From Bradyrhizobium sp. NDS-1 (GTDB taxonomy: Bacteria > Pseudomonadota > Alphaproteobacteria > Rhizobiales > Xanthobacteraceae): 64,000 bases of DNA. The translations under genes and the position numbers were made by a program. Shown here one piece after another: positions 41,742 through 53,797 of the stretch (position 1 is its first letter; each line of letters begins with the position of its first letter). The stretch lies in assembly GCF_032918005.1 (NCBI RefSeq), contig NZ_CP136628.1:3581501-3645500 (forward strand). Direction: 5' to 3'. Under the pieces are notes generated by a model. That model searched no databases, had not been told where the DNA came from, and was given only the letters and a program-made list of their open reading frames with translations.

Positions 41742-43565
41742 TCAGTTGCGGACGGTGATGCAGGAGATCTCGGCGCGCTTCAGGGTGCGACAGACGGCTT
41801 CGGCCTGGTCGCGCTCGAGGCCGGCGAAGCGGGCGCGGTAGAGCTTGCGATTGTCTTTGGCGACGACAGGCTCGGTGAACGGATCGGCCTTGCTGAGCAG
41901 ACCGCGGGCCGAGCTGCGCGCGGCATCGATGCGCTGCTGGGCTTCGTTCTCGCTTTCGAGCGCGCCGACCTGGACGATCCAGCCGCTGTGGGTGACGACC
42001 GGCTTGGTGGTGGCGCTCATCTGGACCGGCGTCGGATCGGCGGAGGCGAGCTTCGGACCGGCCGGGGCGGGCGCGGCGGCCGTTGCGGCCGGCAGCACCC
42101 CGAGGATACCGTTGCCGGAGCCGAAGCCGGCCGGCTGCCTTGGCAATTCGGTGCGGGCGATCTCGGCCTTCGGGGCTTCCGGCTGGCCGACGATCTCGGG
42201 CTTGTTGATGAGATCGGCCCGGGCGACGACGGCGCCGGAGGTTTCCGCGACGTCGGAACGGGACGGAATGGCGTTGGTGACCGGCGGGGCGACGTGGGTG
42301 GGGGTGGCGGAGGCGACCTTCACGGCGCCGGCCTTGACCTGAACCGTCTTCACCCGAACCGGCTTCATCGGCTCGGACGAGCCGGGGATGATGGCGAGCG
42401 GCTGGCTCGAGATCACGCCATTGGTGAGCGGCGCGGGCTCGATCCTGGACTCCGTCGGCCGAACCTCGGGTTTGGACTGGGCCGGCGGCACCGCGGCGGT
42501 CGCGGCTGCCAAAGTCGACAGACGCGCCGCGAGACGCGATTGGACGGTCTCGGGAGCAGGAGCGGCCGGAACCTGCGCCGCTGGCCGTGCCGGAGCATCC
42601 GATGCGTCGGCGAGCGCGGCATTGGCGTCAGTGCCGTTACGTTCGGTGACCGCGACAACGGTGTGGGTGGTCGCGCCCTTTTCGAGATTTTCGGCGAGCA
42701 GGTTGCGCATGATGGCATCGCGCGAGCCGCCGCTGCGGCCGCCGAGCACTACGCCGATCAAATGGCGGTTGCCGCGGCGCATCGAGCTGACGAGGTTGAA
42801 GCCGGAGGCGCGGGTGTAGCCGGTCTTGATGCCGTCCACGCCCTCGACGCTGCCGAGCAGGTGATTGTGATTGCGGATCGACTGTCCACGCCAGTTGAAC
42901 GTCGAGGTTGCGAAATAGCGATAGTAGCGCGGGAAGCGCTCCTGGATGGCGCGGCCGAGCGTGGCCTGGTCGCGCGCGGTCGTGACCTGCTCGTCGTTGG
43001 GAAGGCCGTTGGCGTTGCGGTAGACGGTCTTGGACATGCCGAGCGCGCGGGCCTTGCGCGTCATCATCTGGGCGAAGTCGTCCTCGTCGCCGGCGATTGC
43101 TTCGGCGATCACCACCGCGGCGTCGTTGGCGGAACGGGTGACGAGGCCCTTGATGGCATCCTCGACACGGATGGTCTGGCCGGCACGCAGGTTCAGCTTG
43201 GTCGGATCCTGATCGGCGGCATGCTTGGACACCGGCATCTCGGTGTCGAGTTTCATCTTGCCGGATTCGAGGCGCTCGAACAGCAGATAGAGCGTCATGA
43301 TCTTGGTCAGCGAGGCGGGGTGGCGGATCGCGTCGGGGCTCGTTGCCTGCAGCACCGCGCCGGAATTGCCGTCGACGATGATCGACGCGAATTTCGAACT
43401 CGAGGTGTCCGACACATCGCGCTGCACCTTGTGGTGCGCGTAGTGGCGGCGATGGCGCCGCGCCTCCGCGGCGTCGGTGGTGAAGATGACTGCGGCGGTG
43501 ACCGTAAGAAGCCCAAAAACGCCAACCCGCGCCAAGCGCGAGGAAGACAAGTTTTTACGAAGCAT
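41742..43565 (-). CDS. D-alanyl-D-alanine carboxypeptidase with C-terminal SPOR domain (607 aa)
   Basis: Periplasmic penicillin-binding protein of the DacA/DacF type that trims peptidoglycan pentapeptides. Signal peptide in residues 1-34; catalytic motifs S85-L-T-K88, S145-A-N147 and K247-T-G249. A long Pro/Ala/Val linker (about 310-525) leads to a SPOR domain (about 530-607, WIVQVGALESENEAQQRIDAA) that binds denuded glycan at the septum. The C-terminal SPOR fusion is common in rhizobia. Confidence 0.93.
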   Translation of the reverse strand: MLRKNLSSSRLARVGVFGLLTVTAAVIFTTDAAEARRHRRHYAHHKVQRDVSDTSSSKFASIIVDGNSGAVLQATSPDAIRHPASLTKIMTLYLLFERLESGKMKLDTEMPVSKHAADQDPTKLNLRAGQTIRVEDAIKGLVTRSANDAAVVIAEAIAGDEDDFAQMMTRKARALGMSKTVYRNANGLPNDEQVTTARDQATLGRAIQERFPRYYRYFATSTFNWRGQSIRNHNHLLGSVEGVDGIKTGYTRASGFNLVSSMRRGNRHLIGVVLGGRSGGSRDAIMRNLLAENLEKGATTHTVVAVTERNGTDANAALADASDAPARPAAQVPAAPAPETVQSRLAARLSTLAAATAAVPPAQSKPEVRPTESRIEPAPLTNGVISSQPLAIIPGSSEPMKPVRVKTVQVKAGAVKVASATPTHVAPPVTNAIPSRSDVAETSGAVVARADLINKPEIVGQPEAPKAEIARTELPRQPAGFGSGNGILGVLPAATAAAPAPAGPKLASADPTPVQMSATTKPVVTHSGWIVQVGALESENEAQQRIDAARSSARGLLSKADPFTEPVVAKDNRKLYRARFAGLERDQAEAVCRTLKRAEISCITVRN

Positions 43566-43848
43566 GGAACCCCGTCCCCGTTTCTGACTAGATCACCGGC
43601 TCGTGAGGCGAAATTGTGCCCAATGGACCCGGGATCATTACCTGCTCAGGCTGTCCCTCCGCTGGTGTTCGCCGCGGAGGACGTTTAGCCTGAGCCGCTA
43701 TTCTGGCTAAGGTGATGTTCTCAAACGGCTTTTGACCGTCTGCGGAAGTTGAACACGTCCAGGGAATCAGGGTAGGGGGCCGGGGTTTCCAAAAGCTTAA
43801 GGAACTATTGCGGGAAACCCCGGGAATCTCGGCGATTTGCGTCAATTT

Positions 43849-43892
43849 TTGTGCGTCGCACAATATTGTTGACTTTTTTGTGCGTTGCACTA
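43849..43892 (+). promoter_or_regulatory. Two TTGTGC-N3-GCACAA operators before the phasin gene (candidate PhaR sites)
   Basis: Dyad 1 at 43849-43863 (TTGTGC gtc GCACAA) and dyad 2 at 43878-43892 (TTGTGC gtt GCACTA), 29 bp apart. PhaR repressors of phasin genes are known to bind TGC/GCA-rich dyads. The second dyad lies between the promoter hexamers, so binding would block transcription until PHB granules titrate the repressor. Confidence 0.6.
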
Positions 43893-43896
43893 ATTG
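43869..43896 (+). promoter_or_regulatory. Sigma-70-type promoter of the phasin gene
   Basis: TTGACT (43869-43874), 16-nt spacer, TAATTG (43891-43896). The transcript would have a leader of about 50 nt to ATG 43954. It overlaps the downstream TTGTGC dyad. Confidence 0.5.
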
Positions 43897-43953
43897 TGGG
43901 CAGAGTCAGGGAGCCGGGGCTTCCCGACAAGAGCCAGGGAAAAGGATTCCGAA

Positions 43954-44292
43954 ATGTTCAAGGTTGAAGACTTTCAGAACTACGGGAAAGAGCACTTCGA
44001 GCAGTACGTCGCCTCCGCGACCTCGGTGCAGCACGGCCTCCAGGCGATCGCCAGCGCCTATGGCGACTATACGAAGAAGTCGTTCGAAGACACCAAGTCC
44101 TTCGTCGAGAAGCTTTCCGGCGTGAAGTCGCTGGACAAGGCCATGGAAGCGCAGACCGACTTCGCCCGTTCCTCCTACGAGACCTTCGTTGCGGAATCGC
44201 AGAAGATCGCCGGCCTCTACAGCGACCTCGCCAAGCAGGCGTTCAAGCCGGTCGAGACCATCGTGTCGAAGTTCACCCCGGCCGCCCAGTAA
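43954..44292 (+). CDS. Phasin (PHB granule-associated protein)
   Basis: 112-residue helical protein (FKVEDFQNYGKEHFEQYVASA, QTDFARSSYETFVAESQKIA, KPVETIVSKFTPAAQ), matching the phasin_2 type. It coats polyhydroxybutyrate granules and controls their size. ATG 43954 follows AAAGGA. Likely repressed through the two upstream dyads, and ends in a clear terminator. Confidence 0.93.
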   Translation: MFKVEDFQNYGKEHFEQYVASATSVQHGLQAIASAYGDYTKKSFEDTKSFVEKLSGVKSLDKAMEAQTDFARSSYETFVAESQKIAGLYSDLAKQAFKPVETIVSKFTPAAQ

Positions 44293-44316
44293 CGTTTTCA
44301 GGACATCCTGGAATCG

Positions 44317-44346
44317 AAAAGCTCGGCTGAACCAGCCGGGCTTTTT
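44317..44346 (+). terminator. Rho-independent terminator after the phasin gene
   Basis: AAGCTCGGCT pairs with AGCCGGGCTT (one U-G pair) over a 5-nt loop, followed by a T5 run. It lies between convergent genes and is A-rich on the other side, so may serve both strands. Confidence 0.8.
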
Positions 44347-44371
44347 GTTTGCGCGCGGTCAACCGGTCTGG

Positions 44372-45718
44372 TCAGCGTGCCACGCGGAGCTTCGACAGCG
44401 AGGTGCCGATGTCCTTGAACACCGAGACGGTCTGGCTGGCCGAGGTGACCAGATAGAACTTGTCGGTGCCGCTGGCGCAGTATTGCAGCACGCTCGAGGT
44501 CGGGTCGCTGCCGGTGTTCACCTGCACCGCGTAGATCGTGATGTTCTCGGCCTTGGCGTTGTCGCAAAGCTTCTTCTGTCGCGCGTCGATCTGGGAAGCA
44601 TTGCTGTACCAGCGGTTCTGCGTGTTCAGTCCGTCGGACAGGAGCACGATCGCGTCCTTGTAGGTGTAGTTCGGATCCTTGGCCGGCGCATTCATGGGAT
44701 TGCCGGTCGACAACGTCATCCAGCCCCAGGCGAGGCCGATGCCCTGGTTGGTGTTGCCGGTCGGCTTCATGGCATCGATGCGGCTCTTGAGCGAGCTCCA
44801 ATCGTAGCTGAGCGGCATGACCGGTTGCAGATAGGACGAGCTGCCGGAGTTGCAGTAGGAATACTGCTCGGCAGGGAAGAGCGTCCCCGTATTGCCGCTC
44901 GTCGGCGTGGTGTTCTTGGTGTCGTAGTCCTGGTCGCGATCGGTCACGCAACCGTTCCAGGTGTTGCGGCTGGCCGGCGTCCAATTCCATTTGTTGCAGT
45001 TCCAGTTGTTGCCTGCGCTGCAAGTCCAGCTGCCATTGGCCGCATCCCAATCGCTGAAATCGATCCAGCCCTTGTCGTAGTTGCTGGCGCCGACATTGAC
45101 GTCCTTGGCGAACGGAACGATCGAGACGTAGACGTCGCCATCGGCCTTCGCGAGCTTGCTGAGCTGATCGACCAGGTTCTTGGCGGCCGTCTGCATCGCC
45201 GGCATCTTGCCGTCCTGGGCCATGGAGCCGGTGTTGTCGAGCACCAGGGCGACGCGCATGCGGACGTTGCCCCAGGCGCTGGTGGACGTGGTGCCGATGC
45301 CGAGCGTCGGAAAGCCGGCGATCTTCATGAAGGTCGTCGTGTAGGTGCCGGTGCCGGTGAGCTGGATCGTGGAGCCCATGCTGGTGCTTGCCGTGTAGGT
45401 GGCCGCGACGCTCACCGACGGCAGGGTAGCGGTGCCGGTAAACAGCGCGTTGAAATAGGCTTGTGCCTTCGTATCGATCTGCGACGTGGTGATGGTGCCG
45501 GACGACAGATCCTTGGAGAGCATCAGAGTGGCGGAGTCGAGGGCCGCCTGCATGGACGTGCGGGCCTGGGCGGCGCGGCTGTAGTCCACCGCCGCACCGA
45601 CCATGCTCAGGACCGGGACCAGCGCGATGGCGAAGATCATCGCGACATTACCTTGCTCGGCCGCCGCGAAGCGGGCGAGCCGTCGGCCGATCCGGCTGAC
45701 AAGCGGCGAGTGAAACAT
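44372..45718 (-). CDS. TadG/TadE-like pilus-assembly-type protein with VWA domain (448 aa)
   Basis: Short basic head (RIGRRLARFAAAEQGN), one membrane helix (VAMIFAIALVPVLSMVGAAVDYSR) as in TadE/TadG proteins, then a periplasmic VWA domain with intact MIDAS D-x-T/S-x-S (VLDNTGSM at about 185) and a Cys/Trp/Asn-rich insert (SWTCSAGNNWNCNKWNW). ATG 45718 fixes MFHSPLVS as the start; the extra codons to 45862 are not conserved-looking. No other tad/cpa gene is near. Role in Flp pili is inference. The gap to clpS (45719-46139, 421 bp) shows no gene or clear signal. Confidence 0.85.
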   Translation of the reverse strand: MFHSPLVSRIGRRLARFAAAEQGNVAMIFAIALVPVLSMVGAAVDYSRAAQARTSMQAALDSATLMLSKDLSSGTITTSQIDTKAQAYFNALFTGTATLPSVSVAATYTASTSMGSTIQLTGTGTYTTTFMKIAGFPTLGIGTTSTSAWGNVRMRVALVLDNTGSMAQDGKMPAMQTAAKNLVDQLSKLAKADGDVYVSIVPFAKDVNVGASNYDKGWIDFSDWDAANGSWTCSAGNNWNCNKWNWTPASRNTWNGCVTDRDQDYDTKNTTPTSGNTGTLFPAEQYSYCNSGSSSYLQPVMPLSYDWSSLKSRIDAMKPTGNTNQGIGLAWGWMTLSTGNPMNAPAKDPNYTYKDAIVLLSDGLNTQNRWYSNASQIDARQKKLCDNAKAENITIYAVQVNTGSDPTSSVLQYCASGTDKFYLVTSASQTVSVFKDIGTSLSKLRVAR

Positions 45719-46139
45719 GACGATCCCCGAAATCCGTGGTTTTGCCCGATTTCGAGCCATGCCATTGAATGCCTGGTAAATTGCACCGTAGAAGTCCGGG
45801 ATATCCCGGTCGAAAGGTCGCAATCGTGTTAAATAACCGGGTTCCTGGTGAACATATTCCAACGGGCGCAGCGGAAATTTTTGTCAAATCGGTCCGGGTT
45901 GATTAACCTTGGCTGGATCGCCCGGACCGGGAATCGGGGCTGCCGTGGCCACCTCGGCCGAGTTTTTGCGCGCTTGCGGCGAGCCGGGGGCGGGCCCATA
46001 TTGCTGACGAACGATCCGGCTTGGACCCGGATTTGTCGGGAGCGGCGATCCACAAGGCGGCGCGCCTGCGCCAGGCTCCGAAGGGCGGGGTCGCGCGGTG
46101 ACCGCCATTCGCTTCCGTGGGGAACTGAACGCCTGAGCC

Positions 46140-46532
46140 ATGCCGCAATTGACTTCCAGACTCGAACTGTCCGCGCCAGCCGCTGCCTACGCTCCTCGCA
46201 TGAGCAATGACGAGAACCGTTCGGGCAACCCCTCGGGTCCGAATACTTCGGTCATCACCAAGGTCAAGCCCAAGACCAAACGGCCGAACCTCTACCGCGT
46301 GCTGATCCTGAACGACGACTACACGCCGATGGAGTTCGTCGTCCACGTGCTGGAGAAATTCTTCAACAAGGACATCGAGGCCGCGACCAAGATCATGCTG
46401 CATGTCCACCATCATGGCATCGGGGAGTGCGGCGTGTTCACCTACGAGATCGCCGAGACCAAGGTGACGCAGGTGATGGATTTCGCCCGCAAGCACCAGC
46501 ATCCGCTCCAATGCGTGATGGAAAAGAAGTAG
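46140..46532 (+). CDS. clpS: ATP-dependent Clp protease adaptor ClpS
   Basis: Delivers N-end-rule substrates to ClpAP. Core (about 45-130): [20 protein letters not shown] with the conserved Asp-Asp-Tyr-Thr-Pro-Met pocket, [21 protein letters not shown], and [12 protein letters not shown] 46140 gives 130 residues; ATG 46200 (MSNDENRSG) gives 110, nearer the usual length, but neither has a strong ribosome site. Next to clpA, as expected. Confidence 0.93.
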   Translation: MPQLTSRLELSAPAAAYAPRMSNDENRSGNPSGPNTSVITKVKPKTKRPNLYRVLILNDDYTPMEFVVHVLEKFFNKDIEAATKIMLHVHHHGIGECGVFTYEIAETKVTQVMDFARKHQHPLQCVMEKK

Positions 46533-46816
46533 TCGCCGTTCAAGTCTTTATAGAGTGGTTCTGTTCGTGTGGTGTGTGACGGCGGCACATCGTGCTGCAT
46601 GATCCCGAGCACATCGGCATCCGCGTCAAGCCTGCCCAAATGGGTAGTTCTGCCCAAATCGGAACGGGATTTGCATCGAAAATGCCGCTGGTATGTCGCT
46701 GCCTGAGTCGCGGAACCGGTCTTTCGCCGCGATCTTGTATAACTATATGTGACAAAGGTTGTTGTTGCCTCACCGGGCGATGGCGATCATGATGATGGGG
46801 GCCATAGAGGACGCGA

Positions 46817-49225
<2,409 letters not shown>

Positions 49226-49244
49226 TCCAGCGCATCATCAATCG

Positions 49245-49275
49245 AAAGGCCGGCTGAAGAGCCGGCCTTTTTGTT
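49245..49275 (+). terminator. Rho-independent terminator after clpA
   Basis: An 11-bp perfect stem (AAAGGCCGGCT / AGCCGGCCTTT) with a GAAG loop followed by TTT-G-TTT. It lies 20 bp after the clpA stop. Confidence 0.88.
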
Positions 49276-49293
49276 TCCGAGGGTGGGTGTGCC

Positions 49294-49752
49294 TTACGTC
49301 CCGGCCTCTGGCGCTGCAGCCGGCGGACGCGGCTTGTGCGGCGCGGCTGGCCGTGCGCTGCGGGCCGGGACCGACGGTTGCATCGTCACGATGACCGGAT
49401 TGGGCTTGTGATCGGTTGCCGCCCCCGTCGCGGCATCGACGCCCATCCCGACAACGCCGCCGAGCAGGAGATTGCCGGCGAAGCCGGCGGCGCCGGTGCC
49501 CGACACTTCCTTGGTGAGTTGCACCGTCTGGGATTGATAGCCTTCCTTTTCGAAGGTGATCGTGATGTCGGCGCTGCGCTTCGCAACGATGGCGCAAGGT
49601 GTGGTGCAGGTTGTCGGCACCTCGAGCCCGCTGACGACGGCTTCCACGCCTGACGGTGTCGATGAGATGCTGATATTCTCGGTCGTGCCGCGCGTGACAG
49701 ACGCGCAGCCGCCCAGCATGACGCTGAGCGCCACAATTCCCAATGAACGCAT
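49294..49752 (-). CDS. PEGA-domain-type lipoprotein (152 aa)
   Basis: Starts MRSLGIVALSVMLGGCAS, a lipoprotein signal with lipobox L-G-G-C at residues 13-16. A PEGA-like beta module follows (ISISSTPSGVEAVVSGLEVP, TTPCAIVAKRSADITITFEKEGYQ), then a Gly-rich stretch and a Pro/Ala tail. Two Cys (TTCTTPC) may form a disulfide. ATG 49752 was chosen over 49788 because the lipobox needs a short n-region. Envelope role otherwise unknown. Confidence 0.82.
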   Translation of the reverse strand: MRSLGIVALSVMLGGCASVTRGTTENISISSTPSGVEAVVSGLEVPTTCTTPCAIVAKRSADITITFEKEGYQSQTVQLTKEVSGTGAAGFAGNLLLGGVVGMGVDAATGAATDHKPNPVIVTMQPSVPARSARPAAPHKPRPPAAAPEAGT

Positions 49753-49881
49753 GAAATGCCCCTTGTTCCCCGCGCCAATGAAGCGCAACCGGAGCGCGAG
49801 GGCAATAGGTCATACGTCGGGATAGTTAAGTCGCGCAGGGGCTGTGCACGAAAACAGCGGGCAACTGGATGTGGGAGCGTG

Positions 49882-51303
49882 CTATTCGCCGCGGAGGCGC
49901 TGGTCGTCCTGCACGCGAACGTGCTCGGCGCCCCGCGCGCCGGCGGGAGACAGCCGCATCATGCTCAGCACCGCGCCGCATAGCGCAAAGCCGACGCCGG
50001 CGAGGAGCGCCAGCCTTGTCCCCTCAACCGGATACCGTCCGAGCAGCAACGCCACCAGCGCCGCGCCGGTGGTCTGGCCGAGCAGGCGCGCCGTGCCCAG
50101 CATGCCGCTGGCCCCGCCGGCGCGCTCGCGCGGAGCGGCCGCGATCATGGTGCGGTTGTTGGGGGTCTGGAACAGACCGAACCCGGCGCCCGCCAGCGCC
50201 ATCCGCCAGATCACGTCGAACGGCGTTGGGTCCGCAGGGATGAAGGCGAGCGCCGCAAGGCCGCAGGCGAACAGCGTGAGCCCGATGCCGCCGAGCAGGC
50301 CGGCCGGATAACGCTCGACCAGTCGGCCGGCGAGGGGCGCTGCGAACGCCACCGCGATCGGCCATGGCGTGATCAGCAGGCCCATATGCACCGCCGAATA
50401 GCCGAAGCGGCCCTGGAGATAGAAGGGGATCGCGACGAAGGCGAGCATCTGGCCGCAGAACGAGGCGATCGAGGTCGCAATCGACAGCGCGAACACCGGG
50501 ATGCGCAACAGGTCGATCGGCAAGAGCGGCGAGGTCATGTGGGTCTCGCGATAGATCAGGAGCGCGCCGGCGACGAGAGCGATGGCGAACTGGATCAGGC
50601 AGGCGATCGCGGCCTCGCCATGGCCGACGCTGTCGACCGCGGCAATGCCGACACCGAAGGTGATCGCGGACAGTCCCGCGCTCTGCCAGTCGAAGGAGCG
50701 GCTCGCCGGCCTGGTGTGCGGCAGGCTGCGCAGGCCGATCAGCAACGTCACCGCTCCGAGCGGCACGTTGATGGCGAACAGCCAGGGCCAGCTTCCGACC
50801 GCGAGGATGCCGGACGCCAGCGTCGGGCCGGCCGCGGCCGAGAAGGCGACCACGAGCGCGTTGAGCCCGATGCCGCGGCCGAGCTGGCTGCGCGGATAGG
50901 TGAATCGCACCAGCGCCGCGTTGACGCTCATGATGCCGGCCGCGCCGAAGCCCTGGAGAATGCGCGCCATCGTCAGCAGCGGCAGCGTGTCCGCCAGCGC
51001 GCACAGGGCGGAAGCAATCGTGAACAGCACCAGCCCGACCAGGTAGACGCGGCGATAGCCGATGATCTCGCCAAGCGAAGCCAGCGGCAGCAGCGAGATC
51101 GTGATCGCAAGCTGATAGCCGTTGACGATCCAGATCGAGAAAGCTGGGCTCGCATCCAGATCGGCCGCGATCGTCGGCAGTGCCACATTGGCGATGGCGC
51201 TGTCGACCACCGCCATGATGATGCCCAGCGCAATGGTCAGCACCGCCTGGTTGCGCTGCGGCTGCGGCAGGCCGTCGGCATGCTCGATCGGGGCAGGCGA
51301 CAT
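49882..51303 (-). CDS. MFS transporter, DHA2 (14-helix) drug exporter type
   Basis: 473 aa with about fourteen membrane helices. N-terminal half carries the D-x-x-I-x-NVALPTIA motif of DHA2 transporters (VVDSAIANVALPTIAADL) and SWPWLFAINVPLGAV, motif C-like for this family. Proton-driven export of toxic compounds or drugs is expected at the inner membrane. No adjacent membrane-fusion or TetR gene, so no substrate clue. Confidence 0.9.
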   Translation of the reverse strand: MSPAPIEHADGLPQPQRNQAVLTIALGIIMAVVDSAIANVALPTIAADLDASPAFSIWIVNGYQLAITISLLPLASLGEIIGYRRVYLVGLVLFTIASALCALADTLPLLTMARILQGFGAAGIMSVNAALVRFTYPRSQLGRGIGLNALVVAFSAAAGPTLASGILAVGSWPWLFAINVPLGAVTLLIGLRSLPHTRPASRSFDWQSAGLSAITFGVGIAAVDSVGHGEAAIACLIQFAIALVAGALLIYRETHMTSPLLPIDLLRIPVFALSIATSIASFCGQMLAFVAIPFYLQGRFGYSAVHMGLLITPWPIAVAFAAPLAGRLVERYPAGLLGGIGLTLFACGLAALAFIPADPTPFDVIWRMALAGAGFGLFQTPNNRTMIAAAPRERAGGASGMLGTARLLGQTTGAALVALLLGRYPVEGTRLALLAGVGFALCGAVLSMMRLSPAGARGAEHVRVQDDQRLRGE

Positions 51304-51470
51304 GATGGAGGCGCGCTTGATTCGAGCCGTGGTTCATCTCCGAATAGGAAATCGCCGGATCGACCGCAACCCGGCAGGACACGGACAGTTCCTGTGCCGC
51401 AAGCGGTCGTTCCGGCATGGGAAGCTGGGTCGGGAGCGCTTCAGGGCCGGGCGGTCACGCGACTGGCCCT

Positions 51471-52496
51471 TTACACTGCCGGCGGATTGCGGTCGGTGAA
51501 GGTCGTGCGCTGATGCCAATAGGGATAGGGCAGCGTCACCTTGCTTGCGGCGTCGAGCTTGGCGATCTGGTCCTTGGTCAGCGACCAGCCGACTGCGCCG
51601 AGATTTTCGCGGAGCTGCGTCTCGTTGCGCGCGCCGATGATCAGCGTCGATACCGTGGGGCGCTGCAGCAGCCAGTTCAGTGCGATCTGTGACACACTCT
51701 TTCCCGTTTCCTGCGCGACCTCGTCGATGGCCTCGACGACGCGATAGACGTGCTCGTCCGGCACCGGTGGGCCGAAATCGGCCGTCTTGGGCAGGCGGCT
51801 CACCTCGGGCTTCGGCTGACCCCGGCGGATCTTGCCGGTGAGGCGGCCCCAACCGAGCGGCGACCAGACCACGGCGCCCAGCCCCTGGTCGAGGCCGAGC
51901 GGCATCAGCTCCCATTCGTAGTCGCGTCCGATCAGCGAATAATAGGTCTGGTTGGCGACGTAGCGCGGGAAGCCGTGCTTGTCGGCAACCGAGAGCGACT
52001 TCATCAAGTGCCAGCCGGAGAAATTCGAAACGCCGACGTACCGGATCTTGCCGGCGCGCACGAGCACGTCGAGCGTCGAGAGCACCTCTTCGGGCGGGGT
52101 GAAGGCGTCGAAGCCATGAAGCTGGAACAGATCGATGTAGTCGGTGCCGAGCCGGCGCAGCGAACCGTCGATGGCCGCGAGCAGGTGTTGGCGCGACGAG
52201 CCGATGTCGTTGGGACCGTCGCCGAAGCGGAACGTCGCCTTGGTCGAGACCAGCACCTTGTCGCGGCGGCCCTTGATGGCTTCGCCGAGCACCCGCTCGG
52301 ACTCGCCGAGCGAATAGACGTCCGCGGTGTCGAACATCGACACGCCGGCTTCGAGGCATATGTCCAGCAGGCGCCGGGCTTCGGTCGCATCCGTCGTGCC
52401 CCACGCCGCGAGGCGGCCGACGCCGCCGAACGTGCCGGTGCCGAGACTCAGCGCAGGCACCATGAGGCCGGACCGGCCCAAGCGTCGGAATTCCAT
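51471..52496 (-). CDS. Aldo/keto reductase (341 aa)
   Basis: AKR superfamily, tas/YajO-like. Catalytic residues: Asp-Tyr in FDTADVYSLGESE, Lys in LVSTKATF and His in FQLHGFD; cofactor region TLIIGARNETQLRENLGA. ATG 52496 has GGAG upstream on the minus strand; the frame continues to 52616 but the extra part is not conserved-looking. Adjacent to the AraC gene of the aldoxime-nitrile module, so it may act on the aldehydes of that pathway; this is speculative. Confidence 0.92.
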   Translation of the reverse strand: MEFRRLGRSGLMVPALSLGTGTFGGVGRLAAWGTTDATEARRLLDICLEAGVSMFDTADVYSLGESERVLGEAIKGRRDKVLVSTKATFRFGDGPNDIGSSRQHLLAAIDGSLRRLGTDYIDLFQLHGFDAFTPPEEVLSTLDVLVRAGKIRYVGVSNFSGWHLMKSLSVADKHGFPRYVANQTYYSLIGRDYEWELMPLGLDQGLGAVVWSPLGWGRLTGKIRRGQPKPEVSRLPKTADFGPPVPDEHVYRVVEAIDEVAQETGKSVSQIALNWLLQRPTVSTLIIGARNETQLRENLGAVGWSLTKDQIAKLDAASKVTLPYPYWHQRTTFTDRNPPAV

Positions 52497-52646
52497 CGAT
52501 ATGCTCCTTGGCTGGCCGCCGATTGATCCCTGCGGCTCGATTTCCGAAGGATAGTGCAAGCAGGTGCCGCGTCCTACCGCTCGCTCACATACCGGCCTTG
52601 CTCGGAAATAGCCCACTGATGCAGGTGACCGCTCAGTGGGGTGAAA

Positions 52647-53603
52647 TCAGTGCCGCAACTGACTCTGCCTGAAGTCGCGCGGCGACATCCCGAAACGCTC
52701 GCGGAAGGCACGGCCGAAATGCGAGAGATCGTTGAAGCCCCAGGCGAAGGCGACCTCGCTGATGTGGCGGTGGGCGAGCACGGGCGAGGCGAGGTCGCGC
52801 CGGCATCGGGCGAGACGCTCGGCAAGGACGTAGCGCTGGAACGATGTCTCCTCGTCGGCGAGGAGATCATTGACGTAGCGCGGCGAGATGCCGAGCGCTG
52901 CCGCAGTCTCAGGGAGGGAGAGGTCGGGATCGGCGAGATGCGTGCGGATGTGCGCCTTCAGTCGAAACAGCAGGGCGGAGCGATGGGTCGAGGACGGCAG
53001 CGACGTCTTGCCGAGCCGTTCGCTCAACGCCATCGCGAGCAGATCGACGGCCTGCTCCGACAGCGCCGCCGCGTTGTTCGGATCGAGCCTGTCTGCGTTC
53101 TGGCAGAGCCTGACGATGAAATCATAGGCGAGCCGCTCGAGCGGTGCATCGGTGCCGAACGAAATCGCGGTCAGCGTCTCGGTGCCGCCGAGCCGGCGAT
53201 GCAGCATCTTGCGCGGCACCTTGAAGATGGTCTGGGTAAAGCTGTCGTTGAACTTCAGCTCATAGGGCCGCGTGGTGTCGTACAGCGCGAACTCACCGGG
53301 ATGGATCACGGTCTCGCGGCCGTCCTGGGCGACCCCGCCGTCGCCGCGGTTGCCAAGCGCGACCAGGACGAAATCCTGCTCCGAGCGCGCGATGCGCGAG
53401 GGCGTGCGGAAGACATGCTGGCGGTCGGAGCAGACCTCCGAGCACACGGCCTTGCCGAGCGAAGCCTGCGTCACTGAGCCGTGAAATGCGCTGCCGAGAT
53501 CGGACTTGCAGTCGAGCCCGACGAAGACGTCGCAGACGATGTCCTGCCAGAGGGCAAGCCGCCGGTAGCCGGGGCTGCCGTCTGTGGTGAACTGGATTGG
53601 CAT
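52647..53603 (-). CDS. AraC-family transcriptional regulator of the aldoxime/nitrile locus
   Basis: 318 aa. N-terminal cupin-like AraC-binding region with FALYDTTRPYELKFND, and C-terminal double helix-turn-helix (about 215-318; LPETAAALGISPRYVNDLLA, then ISEVAFAWGFNDLSHFGRAF). It is divergent from the nitrilase-aldoxime dehydratase pair (194-bp intergenic), the usual arrangement of a substrate-sensing activator. Regulation of these genes is inferred from position. Confidence 0.92.
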   Translation of the reverse strand: MPIQFTTDGSPGYRRLALWQDIVCDVFVGLDCKSDLGSAFHGSVTQASLGKAVCSEVCSDRQHVFRTPSRIARSEQDFVLVALGNRGDGGVAQDGRETVIHPGEFALYDTTRPYELKFNDSFTQTIFKVPRKMLHRRLGGTETLTAISFGTDAPLERLAYDFIVRLCQNADRLDPNNAAALSEQAVDLLAMALSERLGKTSLPSSTHRSALLFRLKAHIRTHLADPDLSLPETAAALGISPRYVNDLLADEETSFQRYVLAERLARCRRDLASPVLAHRHISEVAFAWGFNDLSHFGRAFRERFGMSPRDFRQSQLRH

Positions 53604-53797
53604 CAGGACAGCCTCCCTTTCACATCCTGCAAAACCGCATATTGGCGCAGATCGAGCCTCACCGGAGGCAAATTCCGGACCGGGCGATCCCTTTCAGTCG
53701 AGTTTTCGTTCCGCTGTGGTCGAGCGCCCCGGCCGCCCGTGCCGCCAAATAGACTGCATCGGACGTGACTTCCGATCAACCGGCAATGGAGGCGGCA

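Noticed and set aside
46533..46816. A small ORF in the clpS-clpA gap (46592-46792)
   Set aside because: Cys/Arg-rich nonsense-like translation, no ribosome site; better explained as leader and promoter DNA for clpA.
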